The notes under the pieces: model-generated | What the model saw: the letters and a program-made list of their open reading frames with translations, nothing else | Database searches by the model: none | What the model was told of the DNA's origin: nothing | In this document: positions 44,704 to 55,295 of the stretch, one piece after another | Layout of the letters: each line of letters opens with the position of its first letter | Numbering within the stretch: the first letter of the stretch is position 1 | Program-made: the position numbers and the translations under genes | DNA from: Stachybotrys elegans | Taxonomy: Eukaryota > Ascomycota > Sordariomycetes > Hypocreales > Stachybotryaceae | Length of the DNA stretch: 64,000 nt | Direction: 5' to 3' | Assembly (NCBI GenBank): GCA_020746835.1 | Contig: JAGPNK010000026.1 | Span: 124,001-188,000, forward strand

Positions 44704-46426
44704 ATGGAAATGCGACGCGTGCTCTTTACCGACGTTCTAGTCAATTGTGTCATCTTTTCCCATAAAGTCAGAGTAACCCATCTCGCGAATACCTTCCTCC
44801 ATTACCTCCAGACGACCGTATCCAATGTACCTTTTACTTATACCAGCACTTGTGAGATCCTTCCACTCCTTTCAAGCTCAGGAGCCAATTCAGTAGACCA
44901 TATTACCAGTAGTTCTTCATCTGGTTTACAATGTCTTCCTTCACCCCCTACGATCCTTCCCTGGGCCCTGGTATGCAAAGGCCGGCATCCTGTGGCTCGG
45001 AGTTCGTGCTGCAAAAGGAGATCATTGGTGTGCGGTGCACGAGCTGCGCCTAAAGTATTGCCCTGTGGTTCGTATTACACCCAACGAGCTATCATTCGTG
45101 GACGCCCGCGCGTGGAAGGATATATACGGACACCGGCCCGGCGGCACCGAGCTTCCCAAGGGTCTATCTCAGACATTTTCCAGCAACCCTCAACATCCGA
45201 GCATCGTCTTTGCTCCGCTGGAACAGCATGCCAAGCTCAGGAAGTTGATGTCGCTCGGATTTTCGGATGCTGCGCTGCGGCAACAGGAGCATGTTCTCAA
45301 CAACTACGCCATAAAGCTCGTTGATGGACTCAAATCGCAGGGACACGAGCCAGTTGATATAACCAAGTGGTTCAATGTATGACAATAACTGCCATTGATT
45401 TCCTAACTAACGCATATTAGTTTGCTACATTTGACATGAATGGTCATCTTGCATTCGCAGAATCCTTTAACTGCCTCTCGAGCTCAACCTATCATCCGTG
45501 GGTGAGCAAAATGCTCAGCACCGTCAAATTTGTCACATGGACTCGAATCCTGGGCCGCGTTGCCCCCAGGAGCCTCCAGATTCTCCTTCGATTTCTCCCC
45601 GAGCGTGTCCGGCGAGAGCACGCGGAGACATGGGAGATGGCCAAGCTCAAGGTCCTTCGCCGAAGAGATTGTAACATCAAGTATACAGATCTGATGACGA
45701 ATCTCATAGAGGCAGAGAAGGATGGACTCTTGTATCTCGACGACTTGACGAGCAATGCTCCCATTCTTGTTCTCGCGGGTAGCGAAACGACGGCAACGTC
45801 ACTCTCGGGAACTACCTATTACCTACTTAAACATCCTGCCGCGTATTCGCGTCTGGTGGAAGAGATACGGTCGAACATCAAGTCACACGCCGACATAAGC
45901 CTATCAACCACGAGTCAACTACCTTATCTCACTGCCGTCATCGAAGAAAGCCTGCGGATGTACAGCCCTGCTAACAGCAACCACCCTCGAGTTACTCCGG
46001 TCGAGGGTGCTGTTATCTGTGATCGTTTTGTTCCGGGGAATACCTTGGTCGGGATTCCACACTATGTGTGCTTCCGTTCGCCTACGAACTTTACCGATCC
46101 TGATCAATTCATTCCCGAGCGATCGCTGAAAGAGAATAGCCGCTACGCTGGAGATAAGAAGGAGGCTTCGCAATCATTTCACCTTGGTCCGCGAAATTGC
46201 ATTGGTCGAAAGTGAGTTCAAGCACAAATCGGGAGCCGCGGTTGCTAATGAGTTGCAAAGCCTTGCCATGATAGAGATGAGGCTGATTCTAGCTCATCTT
46301 CTGCTTGCGTTTGACATTGAGCTAGCTCCAGAGTCAGAGCGATGGGAGAACCAGCAGGTATTGACTACATGGATCAAAGGACCCCCTTTAGTTCATCTCA
46401 AACCGAGAAAGAACAGTGTACCGTGA
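44704..46426 (+). CDS. Cytochrome P450 monooxygenase
   Basis: Model with exons 44704-44826 (provisional), 44897-45376, 45421-46211 and 46261-46426, 519 residues. The membrane-anchor exon reads LPVVLHLVYNVFLHPLRS then FPGPWYAKAG, the classic hinge of fungal ER P450s. Then follow NELSFVDARAWKDIYGHRPGG, the I-helix oxygen site AGSETTATSLSG, ExxR in VIEESLRMYSP, the PERF-like region FIPERS and the heme-binding loop FHLGPRNCIGR with the cysteine ligand. The closest pattern is that of specialised-metabolism P450s acting on aromatic or terpenoid substrates. The first exon is uncertain: the acceptor before 44897 and the initial ATG were chosen only because they keep frame and give a normal length. 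No redox partner or other biosynthetic enzyme is adjacent, except the amidotransferase 3 kb upstream. Confidence 0.85.
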
Positions 46427-46970
46427 CGACCATAAGATGTTTTTCTTAGCCACGGTCAGTTAAAAACTAGGTCAAAGTTTGGCTCAGCAAGTTCAATGAG
46501 CTTAATTGCACAGGCCTTAAGATTATCAAGAATAGGCTTAGCAAGAAACAAGTGTTGGCAATGCTCTCTCCGCAATCCGAGCGGTTCCGACGATCACCAC
46601 TCCGTGTTCTTCGCGTTGTCATGGATGGAGCGTCACCACTTGTATGATGTAAACCTTCAAACGAGTATATTTTCTTGCTAAATGCCATCTATTGTTTGAC
46701 ATCGTCTTACCTTCAGAGGGGGCCTCCCCAAAATCGCGGGTCTGTATCCCATTGGGGCACACAAACAGGAAATCCCACATGAAGATTCCCGATGTCATAT
46801 TTTTCAAGAACAAAAATACTTTTATTTGACCTCTTTTCTTTTCCCCTTTTGGCCGTCTGCCGCACATGGTGACCCCATATAGGTAGTGCAAAGTCCCCGG
46901 CAAAACCATATTCCAGTCTGCCTTGCCCAGAGCCTGACGGCCGAGTCAGCCTTAGCAGACCAGCCCCTCT
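46427..46970. other. Intergenic containing a dispersed repeat copy
   Basis: 544 bp between the P450 and HET genes. Apart from the repeat copy at 46661-46780 it has no recognisable feature. It marks the left border of the accessory block. Confidence 0.5.
46661..46780 (+). repeat. Dispersed repeat, copy A (matches 54760-54881)
   Basis: About 120 bp clearly similar to 54760-54881 in the same orientation. Shared blocks include GTATTTTCT/GTATATTTTCT, CATCTATTG, GTCAGAGGGGGCC versus TTCAGAGGGGGCC, and CCCATTGGGGCACAC with AACAGGAA. Many mismatches are transitions. Confidence 0.8.
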
Positions 46971-49158
46971 TTGCCGATTGCTTCAACATATAATGCCATT
47001 GACCATACTTCGGAATGTGGTCTAAAGAGCATTGCCATGATGTATCCATCGGAGGCTCTCGCGAATTCACCATGCTGCGGACTATGCCCTACGCTCTTCT
47101 CAAACTCTCGTGACGCGAACAGGCTCATCCTACGAGAACAGGTGATCATCCATCGCCCCTACCAGAGTCTTATCGAGTCGGCAAACAGCGGTTGTACGTT
47201 GTGCAAGCTACTAGTCTCTATAGTCAACTCACCACCAGCGGAACTCAAAGATGATACTTTAGTGTCGATTGAGGATGCAGAAAATGGAGCAGAGGCTAGC
47301 ATTTCGGATGCTGTCGAGTGCGTGTTTTCATTCGAGGGCGAGCTGCTACATACCATCCGCGTTACTTGCAGGATCGACCAAAAACGAGAACGGTTCCGGT
47401 TCGTTGGCGTCTCAGCTGATCAAGGTACGGTTTACTTCAACCACAAACCTATAAATGCCCTAGTTGACGGGTGAAGATGATCCGGCTGCAGAAAAGATCC
47501 CACCAAGGAGCCTTCATCCCAAGTTTGACAGCCCTCGAACATTTACCAAAGTCAAACATTGGCTGCGAGAGTGCCATTCCGACCATCAAACGTGCAACGA
47601 GTGTCGGCTTAGTCCAGCAAAGTCTGATGTCAGGCCAACCTACCTTATGGACCTTGCTTCCAGGGAAGATCGGATATTTTTAGTACACACTATCGCTGGA
47701 AGTGGTGTCAAATATGCCGCGCTATCCTATTGCTGGGGAGCAGAACAGCCGCACGCAATCACACTCGCAAAGCTAGAGAGGCATATAGGGGAGGGTATTA
47801 TGGTCCAAACTCTACCGCTTACTATACGAGATGCCATTGCTGTATGCAAGAAACTCGACCTCGGGCTTCTTTGGGTAGACTCTATATGCATTCCTCAAGA
47901 CTCTCCAGCTGATATGGAGCGTGAGGTCGCCATCATGGGGGCCATCTACCACAACGCCTATGTTGTGATATCAGCATCATCAGCCAAGTCTTGCAACGAT
48001 GGATTTTTGAGTAAGGAACCACTGATGGAAGAGACGATAAATTTGCCATTTGGTGAGCATGGTACTGTCAATCTTATACCAAAAATGTCCACTAAACAGC
48101 TCTTTCCTGGAGAAAGAGTTCACGGCGAGCCGCTCAATGATAGAGCTTGGGCATATCAAGAATCCTTCCTGGCCCGGAGACTGCTCGCGTTTACAAGATA
48201 TGAGGTGATATGGTCTTGTGGCGAAACAGGTGGCGATAGCGGTGGAAGACGAAGTTCATACTTCGCCCAGTTGTGTCTTGGCGACTCATGCCGCATTATG
48301 GACACGTTCATGGGCGACCACAGAGATTGGGGCTTCATAATTACAAAATTCTTCCAGCGGAAACTGACATTCGAAAAGGACAAGCTACCCGCAATCTCAA
48401 GCATAGCAGAGCTTTTTCAGCATAAAGTGGGAGGGACATGTATCGCTGGCATGTGGCTCGAAGCTATAGGGCAGCTTCTTGCCTGGAAGTTGCCTCATTT
48501 TCATGATGTAGTACAGCCCACTCGACCATCCAATTGGCGAGCTCCCTCATGGTCCTACATGTCTATAGATGGCCCGATTCACTTCATTGATCTGAACGGT
48601 TCCAGCGGTAGGCGCGGTTCATCGCCTACTGCGGCATACCAGGGATTTCAATGGACCGCGAGATTCGCTTACAAGCCGCTGCCCGACGCATGGCCATACA
48701 GTCATGTGGTGGGCGTGGATTTGCAGTTCAGCGGGCAACTAATAGAAATCCAGATTGGAAATATCGTGGAGGGTACCCAGCGTCTGTTCAATGTCGAGCA
48801 ACCGTCCCAACAAAGAACATTTTGTAGGACTTCAAACGCCGATTCAAACTGCTGGGTCGTTTGCTTTGATGCCGTGAGCGACCCTGTGCATGCAGATATT
48901 GCATCTTGCTACGGTGCCATCTCACGTACGGGCAGCTTCTGGTGGCTTCCGATGTATCACGCTCGAAGTTCGGTGGATTCCAAGCGCTCCTGGGAGGATG
49001 GGTTTAGATATAAAGAAGCCGTCTTAGGTTATGCATTGGCATGCTTACCAGACGGAAGATATCACCGGGTCGGGTTTATAACATGCATTGGAGAGGAGGG
49101 CGAGCCGCTGGTGGAGCAGGTTGAAAAGGTGCCTTTCGCAAAATTCACTTTTATTTAG
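46971..49158 (+). CDS. HET-domain (heterokaryon incompatibility) protein
   Basis: Two exons (46971-47424, 47477-49158) give 711 residues. After a Cys-rich leader (CCGLC, GCTLCKLL) and a spacer with HQTCNECR, the HET domain spans about residues 220-390. It shows YAALSYCWGAEQPHAITL, LPLTIRDAIAVCKKLDLGLLWVDSICIPQDSPADMEREVAIMGAIYHNAYVVISAS (read in two parts), and later LNDRAWAYQESFLARRLLAF and YEVIWSCGE. These are the three canonical HET blocks. HET proteins trigger cell death when incompatible hyphae fuse, usually downstream of an NLR or partner allele. The C-terminal half has no named domain. Adjacent to a CHAT remnant and 2 kb from a NACHT-ankyrin gene. The start could also be the later ATG pair before YPSEAL. 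Confidence 0.93.
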
Positions 49159-49278
49159 TCTTCCACTCCAAAGTTCATGACGAGCTCATGTTCAATTTGG
49201 TGACTCGCGACATCTGCCGCAAGGCTGATTCCCCCGCTGACCGCTCGGTCACTGAAACACTCTGATAAACAACACCTG

Positions 49279-49852
49279 TTGAGTCAAGTTATAGGCATAG
49301 CTTCTGATGCAGCCGCTCTAGCACTGGAACTTGGAGAAGACCCATTGACAGCCCTGGAACTGCCGGAACAGTGTTGTGGTGTCCTGATATCGTCTCTAGA
49401 AGGGATGAGAACCGACATGCCAGACTTAACAAAGCAGACCCCGAGCTGGCAGACAAATTTGTCCGTCTACGCGATGTTCTAGACAAGCCATCAGATATTA
49501 AGCTGGGTTCCGGAGTCAGCAGCAACGGCGGAGGACCCCATTTCTTGCTTATCTCTCAGCATGTGGTACTGGGAGGATCAAGAGCCAAAAGTTCATGGAT
49601 GAAGGCATCTATTTAATCAGTTCATTCCTACTAGCAGGCTTTCGACATGTGATTGGGACACCATGGGAGGTAAACGACGAGCTATGCGTCAATATGACCA
49701 TATTAATGTATACAGCTCTCTTTCGCAGAGGGTTTACAGGCGAAGAAGTGTGCCTAGGGCATCATCATGCGACGCGGAAACTTCGAGATCGACCACTTCT
49801 TCATTCGGAGAAGGCAAGGAAGAGGGTGATAAAACACCCTGAATTGTTATAG
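49279..49852 (+). pseudogene. CHAT-domain protein remnant, frameshifted and internally deleted
   Basis: Three consecutive pieces in three different frames. (1) 49294-49434: IASDAAALALELGEDPLTAL, then GVLISSLEGMRTDMPDL. (2) 49434-49510: KADPELADKFVRLRDVLDKPSDIKLG. (3) 49597-49740: YLISSFLLAGFRHVIGTPWEVNDELCVNM and LFRRGFTGEEVCLGHHHATRKLRD. Piece 3 is the typical end of a CHAT (caspase-HetF-associated-with-TPR) domain with its VIGTxWEVND motif; pieces 1-2 match the helical region before CHAT domains. The segment that should carry the catalytic His and Cys is missing between pieces 2 and 3. So this is a broken copy of a TPR-CHAT protease-like gene associated with regulated cell death in fungi. 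No start codon or TPR region precedes it. Confidence 0.75.
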
Positions 49853-49999
49853 GAGGAGATTGGATCAGCTTTGAAGCGTGGACCTACTGGTGTTCCTGGT
49901 CTACCTCGAGAGGTGGTTTTATGTGACAGTGAGGAAGAAGATTGGGAGGAGACAGGGCCAAATTACTGTCTATAATATGAAAGTCTTGAAGACTGACAC

Positions 50000-50521
50000 C
50001 TAAAGGTACTTTTCTAACTCGATACAGCCAAGATTTGGCAGCTCCAAGCCTTCCTTCAGATGCTCCGGGAAAGGCACCACAGCGCCCGTCTTGGTGAAGC
50101 CACGGCGCAGGTACCATTCGAGCAGCTCGGGGCGATCAGACAAAACGTCAAGCTCAATCCTAGTGACGTCCCACGTGTTCTGGCAATGCTGCTCTGCGTG
50201 CTGGAGCAGTCGACGTCCTATTCCAGCGCGACTGTGACGCTGGTCCACGGCAAGCATGGCAAGGCGCGCGCTGTTTGGTGCACGCTTGGACATCATGACG
50301 GTGCCGACGAGTGTGCCGGCGTGATCTATAGCCATCAAGATGTTGCTGTCCGAGGCGGAGATGCAGCGCAATACCGGCTCCACATCCATGCGGAATTTTG
50401 CGGCAAGCTCAGCGCTTCCCACCCAGTTGGGCCGGGGATCCTCGGCGCGAAAGGCGGCTTGTATGTGTTGCTGGATGCTGTCGGCATCCTCTTGGGTTGC
50501 GAGGCGAAAGTGAAGATCCAT
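50000..50521 (-). CDS. GNAT-family N-acetyltransferase
   Basis: Single exon, 173 residues from ATG 50521; a longer in-frame start at 50584 would add 21 Ser/Pro-rich residues. It begins LHFRLATQEDADSIQQHIQAAF as GNAT proteins do. The acetyl-CoA pyrophosphate loop is VDQRHSRAGIGRRLLQHAE (Q/R-x-x-G-x-G/A), preceded by the strand ARLAMLAV. IELDVLSDRPELLEWYLRRGFTKTGAVVPF is the usual motif-B end. The acceptor amine is unknown. Intact and on the opposite strand to the HET and NLR genes between which it sits. Confidence 0.9.
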   Translation of the reverse strand: MDLHFRLATQEDADSIQQHIQAAFRAEDPRPNWVGSAELAAKFRMDVEPVLRCISASDSNILMAIDHAGTLVGTVMMSKRAPNSARLAMLAVDQRHSRAGIGRRLLQHAEQHCQNTWDVTRIELDVLSDRPELLEWYLRRGFTKTGAVVPFPEHLKEGLELPNLGCIELEKYL

Positions 50522-51177
50522 GGTAGCTGAAGTAGAGGCTGGTGACGGCTCGTACGAAGATGTATCAAAAAGACAGGAAGCCATGAGTATTTGATGGTTT
50601 CTGTCGCGCCTTATTTTCTACAAGTTGAGCAGTAGCGTAGGATTCAACAATGCAAAGGCGCAATTGACGCAGTGTCTAATAAGGTAGGCCATTAGTGTTA
50701 AGAGTATCTGAAAATAGACATGTATACGGATAGAGAGTAAATAGATATAGATAAATCGCTTACATGCTTGCAAAGGGTTTTCGCTGCCCGGATGCGCTCG
50801 TGATGGTGCTCGCAGCCACCCACGGCCTGAGGTCCTTGTGGCTTGGGACTGTCCTCTCTGCTTTAATTTTCCCTGCCATTTCAGCTCGAGCCGCACCAGG
50901 TCGTAACGTAATCAGTCAGGTCGTAGAGCCTTGCAGTAAGTACATCAGCTCTGACGAATCAAGAATCAATGGAGGATTGGTTCCTACAAATAGCACGAGC
51001 TGCAAGCCACTGGTGCGGATAAACGATCATGCTGTCAGGCAGCTGAAACAGCCTAAACTTTTAACAGCTGATGGCTGCCTAGAAGCAATATTGTTATGCG
51101 GCTTACAGGAGGGGAAGGTGAAGCGCAGCAACGAACTCACTCTTCATCTAACATTCGCCTATTTGACCCAACATACG
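50522..51177. other. Intergenic between GNAT and NLR genes (divergent)
   Basis: 656 bp. The NLR reading frame is open upstream to 50764 but lacks domain features before ATG 51178, so this is treated as leader or promoter. The part next to the GNAT gene (50640-50760) is AT-rich. Confidence 0.4.
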
Positions 51178-54100
51178 ATGGACGCGGCAGTCGCATCCAC
51201 CCCGGCCGGATCGTCTACTGCCGGCCCACAAAAGGCACTGCAAGATGCTATTGATGGATTTCATAGCATCTTGACAGTAGACCAGCGCGACAAACTTGCT
51301 CACATCGGCGCTATCCGAGATGCCCAATCAGCCATGATATTCACCGCCCAGCTAGATCGCGAGACCCAGCTCAAGAAGGGCCGTGGCGTTGCCGGGCGTT
51401 TCATCTCCGTTCTTCAGTCTGTCCAGGCTTTCTCTGCAGTGGTCGATACCTTTGTCTCGTCCAACCCAGAAATTGCCGCTCTAGTCTGGGGAAGCATCAA
51501 GTTTGCCCTGCTTGTCCGTGACTCCTTTATTAAGCAAATTAGCATGAGCTGATGAACGCAGATTGTCGTCAACTTTACGTCGTATTTCGAAGCACTCTCT
51601 AGCCTTTTCATGTCTTTCAGTAATCACTGTCCGCGTTTTTCTGAGTATCAAGCCCTCTATCCGGCATCTACTCGACTCCAGAAGGCACTCTGCGATTTCC
51701 ATGCCTCGATTATACGCTGTTGCAAGCATATACTCGAAGCGGTTCAAAGACCTTGTTTGTCGAATCTTGCGGTCATTATACCAAGAACGCTCACTTACCC
51801 ACAACAGGGCAGAAACAGTTGCTGAAAGCCTTTTCGCAATCCTTTTCGCAAGAATTTCGCCCTGATGTCAATGATATACGAAATCTAGCCAAGGAGGTGA
51901 CGTCTGAGATAAATCTCGCGAAATTCCTTGTTGATGATCAAGAACAGAAGCTTCAAGCTATGGAAAGAGCGGCTGCCTCTAAGCAGAGATTAGTCCTCCA
52001 AAAGTTCATCCCCAGAATGGAAAAGGGGCTTGATACGGTAAACAAATTGCGGATGGAAAAGTCCATGCGCCAATCCAGTATGAATTTCCTTTCATATTAC
52101 AAGTAGAGATGCTGACTTTGCTGGTAGGAGAGGAACAACAGAAACTTTTTGAATTCCTATCTTCCCACGATTATATCACCCCCTTCCGAGAAGCCTCCAA
52201 GAAACGCCAATGTGATACGGCAGAATGGATTTTTGCAACTCCCGAATTTAGCCAGTGGTACTATGGGAAAGGGCCTTCTCTGCTATGGTGCTCTGGAAAG
52301 AGTAAGCTCTATCAAGGCTCGCTAGTAGGATGCTCTAACATAAAGCAGTTGGGTCAGGAAAGACAATCTTATGGTAAGGGGGTTCAGTCTCTTCTACGTC
52401 ACGCTTATCTATAATAGCTAACATTTAAGTGCCAATGTCATCAACCATGTTCTTGCGAAGCAAGTACAGGATACTCAGGTTACCTTTTTCTTCCTTCAAT
52501 ATGATCATTCCGATTCTCTTCAGGCAGAAACGACAATCCGATCGATTATTCGCCAATCCATAGACACTATATCCCTGCCGGAGAATATTAGATGCCAACT
52601 TAAGGAATGGAGCCAGAAACGCTTTGTTGAACTTCAGGCCTGGATCGAACTAGCCCAAGAAGCAATTAACTTTTGGAAATCGTTTTACGTCTTCATCGAC
52701 GGCCTTGATGAGTCTGATGCTGTGGAGCGACGAGCCCTTCTGGATGCGCTGTCATTGCTTACGTCTGCCTGTCCCGGCTTACGGATATTGATCACCAGCC
52801 GTGACAGTGTCATTGTGGACTTGAAGGGTAGATTCCCCGAACTAAAACGTATTCTGATGTCACCAGGCACCCTGTCTTCGGACATTGGGCTCTATATCGA
52901 GGCAGCTGTCCAAGAACGGATCCGGAACGAAGACTTAATGGTCTATGACCCGAGCCTTATAGATGAAATCAAGGAAAGGCTCAGGGATCACGCAGACGGG
53001 ATGTGAGTTATGACTTCTTTATTGCATGCGACTTACTGATTATTCAAGGTTCTTATGGGTTACCTTTCTCATAAACGAATTGTGTATCGCAAGCTGTGAT
53101 GATGATATCCGCCGCTTTCTACATTCTCTGCCTAGAGATCTAGAGGAAACCTTTAATCGAGCATTGTCACGTATTATCACCCGACAGAGGAGAAGCGAGG
53201 TGACCCAGAAAGTGTTTAGATGGGTTGCTGCGGCGAAACAACCACTAGCCCTCGATGAACTCCAGGAAGCTATCTCTATCGACATTGGACAGGAATACTC
53301 GAAGCCCGAGCGGATGGTACGCGGAATAGATCATATTGCCTTGTGGTGCGAAAATCTCATACAGGTTACCGAAGGAACCCTGTTGGTGCAATTCGCTCAC
53401 AGTACCGTCCATGACTTCCTGGTCAAAGCAAGTCTACCAAGGGAGCTCTCTGGCTTCCGTATTTGTCCAGCAGAAGCCGACCACTTCTTGGGCGAGATAT
53501 GCGTTACATACCTTCATTTCAACGACTTCAAGACAACTGTTGCCCACAGGCCAAAGCCACTACAGGTAAACCCTATGGCTATCGCTACTGCCGCTCTTGG
53601 CCAAAGGTCAGGAGGAGCCAAATTGGCAACTCAAGTAGCTGGCTTGGCTTTTAGGCCTAAGCAGTCCAGAGAAAACCCAGACCTCAGTGGCGTCTTTGCA
53701 CCCGATGGAATGGCCGATAACAATCGACGTCTAGACAAGCTTACACAAGACCATCCTTTTCTTCAGTATGCAGCAAGGCATTGGGTTTCCCATACCGTGA
53801 AGTTTCAAAAAGAAAAGTCTATAACCTGGCGCCTATGGCATCATATGGTTTTAATCGGTCACAGTCTGGCCTGTGAACCTTGGAAAGAGACAACTGCACG
53901 ATCCAGGATCGATGCAATCCTTCTCTGGAGTCATCGGGAGCATCATTATCCTCTTCTGCGTTGTTCTCTCAACGCTTCCATCCTACCAACGGATGAAAGG
54001 GATGAACTATTTGAATTATCTGGACGTCAAGGTGATTTTGGAGCCATTGCAGTCTTCCTAGAAGCTGAATATTGTTCCTTGCGGGGCATGAATATGGCAC

Positions 54101-54978
54101 TCCGGGCTGCATCTGGAGGCGGCCATCTTCAGGTTGTGGAGCGGCTGCTTGCCGCTGGGGCTAATGTGACTCCTATTGCACTTGAATTAGCATCCAGAAA
54201 TGGCCATCTTCAGGTTTTTAAGCGGCTGCTTGCCACTGGGGCTAATGTTAGTACTGATGCACTTGAATTGGCATCTAGAAATGGCCATTTTCAGGTTGTT
54301 GAGCGGTTGCTTACCGCTGGGGCGAATGCAAGTGCTAATGCACTTAAATTAGCATCTGATTTTGGCCATCTTCGGGTTGTCGAGCGGCTGCTTGCTGCTG
54401 GGGCTGATAGAAGTGCTGATGTACTTGAACATGCATCCGCGGCTGGCCATGTCCAGGTTGTCGAGCGGTTGCTTGCTGCTGGGGCTGATGTTAATGCTGA
54501 TGCTGCTGGATTTGGAGAGACAGCACTTTACGCAGCATCCATGGGTGGCCATCTTCAGGTTGTGGAGCAACTACTTGCTGCTGGGGCTGATGTTAATGCT
54601 GATGCTGCTGGATTTGGAAGGACAGCGCTTTACGCAGCATCCGCAGATGGCCATCCTCAGGAGCACTTAAGGCAGCTTCCAGAAATGGCCGTCTTGAGGT
54701 TGTGGAGCTGCTGCGTGGAAATGTACTTTGAAAGGGGTTTTAAGCCGTTTTCATCTCAATCGAGTGTATTTTCTAACAAATTATCATCTATTGATCTGAT
54801 ATCGTCTTTATCGTCAGAGGGGGCCTTCCCAAAGTCGCTGGTCCGTACCCCATTGGGGCACACGAACAGGAACTCCCACACAGTCAATTTGTACACTAAG
54901 ATGGGATATTCGTCTTCAGCGCCGCAGCCAACGGAGCGTCAGCATACCCTCGATATATTCAATTCGTTACGCTCCTGA
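51178..54978 (+). CDS. NLR-type STAND protein: N-terminal helical domain, NACHT, ankyrin repeats
   Basis: Seven exons (51178-51513, 51562-51754, 51808-52077, 52128-52301, 52349-52373, 52430-53002, 53049-54978) give 1,166 residues, all in frame. The N-terminal about 300 residues are helical and match the domain that precedes NACHT in many fungal STAND proteins (AALVWGSIKFALL, FTSYFEALSSLF, RLQKALCDFHASII). Then GTAEW-like DTAEWIFATPEFSQWY leads to NACHT: Walker A LLWCSGKIGSGKTIL (split by a 25-nt exon), Walker B FYVFIDGLDESD, sensor LRILITSRD, FLWVTFLINEL and DLEETFNRAL. A winged-helix-like region contains AKQPLALDELQEAISI and FAHSTVHDFLV. Ankyrin repeats start near residue 880. The last about 100 residues are out of the ankyrin frame and derive from a dispersed repeat (copy B). 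Fungal NLRs sense non-self and trigger cell death or defence; here the sensor end may be impaired. Confidence 0.9.
54121..54660 (+). repeat. Ankyrin array: four 81-bp and two 102-bp units plus a broken unit
   Basis: Units beginning with the GGCCAT (GH) codons start at 54121, 54202, 54283, 54364, 54445, 54547 and 54649, so spacings are 81, 81, 81, 81, 102 and 102 bp (27 and 34 residues). The consensus is GHLQVVERLLAAGA. Units are highly similar at nucleotide level, the mark of repeat conversion or unequal crossing-over. The seventh unit is interrupted after GHPQ. From 54663 another frame reads ALKAASRNGRLEVVELLRG and a stop, so a deletion fused two units out of frame. Confidence 0.9.
54760..54881 (+). 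repeat. Dispersed repeat, copy B (matches 46661-46780)
   Basis: Forms the last part of the annotated NLR frame (SSLSSEGAFPKSLV and RTPLGHTNRNSH). Because the same DNA is non-coding between the P450 and HET genes, these residues are probably not an original part of the protein. Confidence 0.8.
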
Positions 54979-55295
54979 GGCATCCCTTAGTGTGTCGATA
55001 TTCCTTAAATTGCTGTATGCAGCGACTGGTTATCTGGCAAGAGCTCTGTCCTGGAAGGTATTTCTGGAATTGCCTTCCCGACTAAGGATGCCTTGTGCAC
55101 CGTGTTAGCGACTGAGCTAATCCTTGGCTCCTCTACTTAAATTAGCAATATTACTCTTTATAATAACGAAAATAGATATGGAGTCTGAGCTAGAAGAAAC
55201 AGGAGAGAGTCGATATAATAGGGGTGGTGGCCAGTGCCCCAGTAATCGAAGCAGTCATAAGGAGAGAGGGAATTTAGTTTTTATATTATAACAGC
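54979..55295. other. Intergenic with a weak tRNA-like A-box
   Basis: 317 bp. On the minus strand near 55129-55105 the sequence GGATTAGCTCAGTCGCTAA matches a tRNA A-box, but no T-arm, anticodon arm or acceptor stem can be drawn. It could be a degraded tRNA or SINE fragment. Otherwise AT-rich. Confidence 0.3.
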
